Source of the DNA: Nitrospirota bacterium
GTDB lineage: Bacteria > Nitrospirota > Thermodesulfovibrionia > Thermodesulfovibrionales > JdFR-86
NCBI GenBank assembly: GCA_030667205.1
Contig: DAOUWH010000116.1
Location: 1 to 5,905, forward strand
DNA length: 5,905 bases
Reading direction: 5' to 3'
A model generated the notes under the pieces. It was not told the origin of the DNA and did not search any database. It saw only the letters and a program-made list of their open reading frames with translations. Shown here in pieces: positions 5,569 to 5,905 of this stretch. The first letter of the stretch is position 1, and each line of letters opens with the position of its first letter. The position numbers were made by a program, and so were the translations under genes.

Positions 5569-5905
5569 TTGCCATCCCCCTTTCCGGGGCTGTTTACGGG
5601 GAAGGCAGAGGACTTGCCGGAGATGCGGAATTCCTTTGCCTTGATGAAAAAGAACAGGTAGCCCACGACGGGGGGAAGTTTCCTCAGGCGGCTTTCGGCC
5701 GTGACTTTTACGAAATACTTTGCCGGCGCAAGCTCCTTAATGCTCGTAAGCGTGTGGTCTTCCACCGCGAGCGCCCACGCAAGCAGGGAGTCGCAGTCGC
5801 TGAAGCGCTTCTCCCTCAGGACGTTTCCCTCAAGCGAGGTGGCCACGTACTCTTTCTTTACGGGGTCACACTTCAGGGTGCGGGTGAATTTCCTTCCGAG
5901 GACGA
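5565..5905 (-). CDS. DUF4390-type protein (5' end truncated by window)
   Basis: The minus-strand frame is open from the window edge to a TGA at 5567-5565, giving about 112 C-terminal residues; the true start is beyond 5905. An internal GTG at 5846 could be mistaken for a start, but the frame continues upstream with sensible sequence (GRKFTRTLKCDPVKKEYVAT). The pattern of a basic strand, a K-x-Y-x-V-like strand, a short helix (DCDSLLAWALAVED), then KYFVKVTAESRL and PPVVGYLFFFIKAKEF resembles the C-terminal part of DUF4390 proteins, which are small secreted or membrane-anchored proteins of unknown function, commonly encoded just before an NtrY kinase. The stop overlaps the ntrY start as ATGA, so it belongs to the same operon and may feed the periplasmic sensing of NtrY. 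Any signal peptide is outside the window. Family assignment is from recall of the pattern and context, so moderate. Confidence 0.68.
   Translation of the reverse strand, partial: VLGRKFTRTLKCDPVKKEYVATSLEGNVLREKRFSDCDSLLAWALAVEDHTLTSIKELAPAKYFVKVTAESRLRKLPPVVGYLFFFIKAKEFRISGKSSAFPVNSPGKGDGK
5576..5581 (-). promoter_or_regulatory. Ribosome binding site for ntrY
   Basis: AGGGGG on the minus strand (5581-5576) sits 7 bases before the ATG at 5568-5566, inside the end of the upstream gene. It supports this ntrY start over others and, with the ATGA overlap, suggests translational coupling. Confidence 0.6.

Noticed and set aside
5565..5846. A complete 93-residue gene starting at GTG 5846
   Set aside because: The frame stays open upstream to the window edge with plausible coding sequence, so the gene is longer and truncated here.

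Overview
The window is ordinary-looking, GC-rich bacterial chromosome carrying five genes in three transcription units. From left to right they are lysS (lysyl-tRNA synthetase, minus strand, 3' end cut off by the window); a REC-PilZ response regulator (plus strand); and a minus-strand operon read right to left as DUF4390-type protein (5' end cut off), NtrY-type sensor kinase and NtrX-type sigma-54 response regulator. Frequent ATA and AGG codons, an NtrY/NtrX pair preceded by a DUF4390 gene, and a REC-PilZ protein suggest a Gram-negative of the Deltaproteobacteria (Desulfobacterota/Myxococcota) or Nitrospirota type. This placement is an inference and no taxonomic marker settles it. No mobile element, CRISPR array, tRNA or rRNA gene is visible.

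The most notable feature is non-coding. In the 93-bp gap between the convergent ends of the REC-PilZ gene and ntrX lie two copies of the near-universal bacterial centromere sequence parS. One is the exact 16-mer TGTTCCACGTGGAACA (2164-2179). The other differs only at its last base (2099-2114). Their centres are 65 bp apart. Chromosomal parS sites usually cluster near the replication origin, so the window is probably origin-proximal and should bind ParB. parA and parB are not in the window.

The 159-bp gap between lysS and the REC-PilZ gene holds a divergent promoter pair. The lysS promoter is close to the sigma-70 consensus (TTGACT, 17 bp, TATAAT). The opposing promoter has the same TTGACT, an 18-bp spacer and TAAAAT. 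The two -35 boxes sit in a perfect 9-bp inverted repeat. The plus-strand promoter lies so close to the ATG that the REC-PilZ mRNA would be almost leaderless.

Working together: NtrY is a membrane kinase with four predicted membrane segments, a periplasmic region, HAMP, PAS, HisKA and HATPase domains. It should phosphorylate NtrX at Asp54, and NtrX then activates sigma-54 promoters through its AAA+ domain and Fis-type helix-turn-helix. The three genes are translationally coupled (ATGA overlap, then a 3-nt gap with a strong ribosome binding site). The REC-PilZ protein looks like a separate c-di-GMP effector with a degenerate receiver pocket. I did not find a clearly new multi-gene system; the unusual points are the parS pair in convergent gene ends and the REC-PilZ protein with its promoter.
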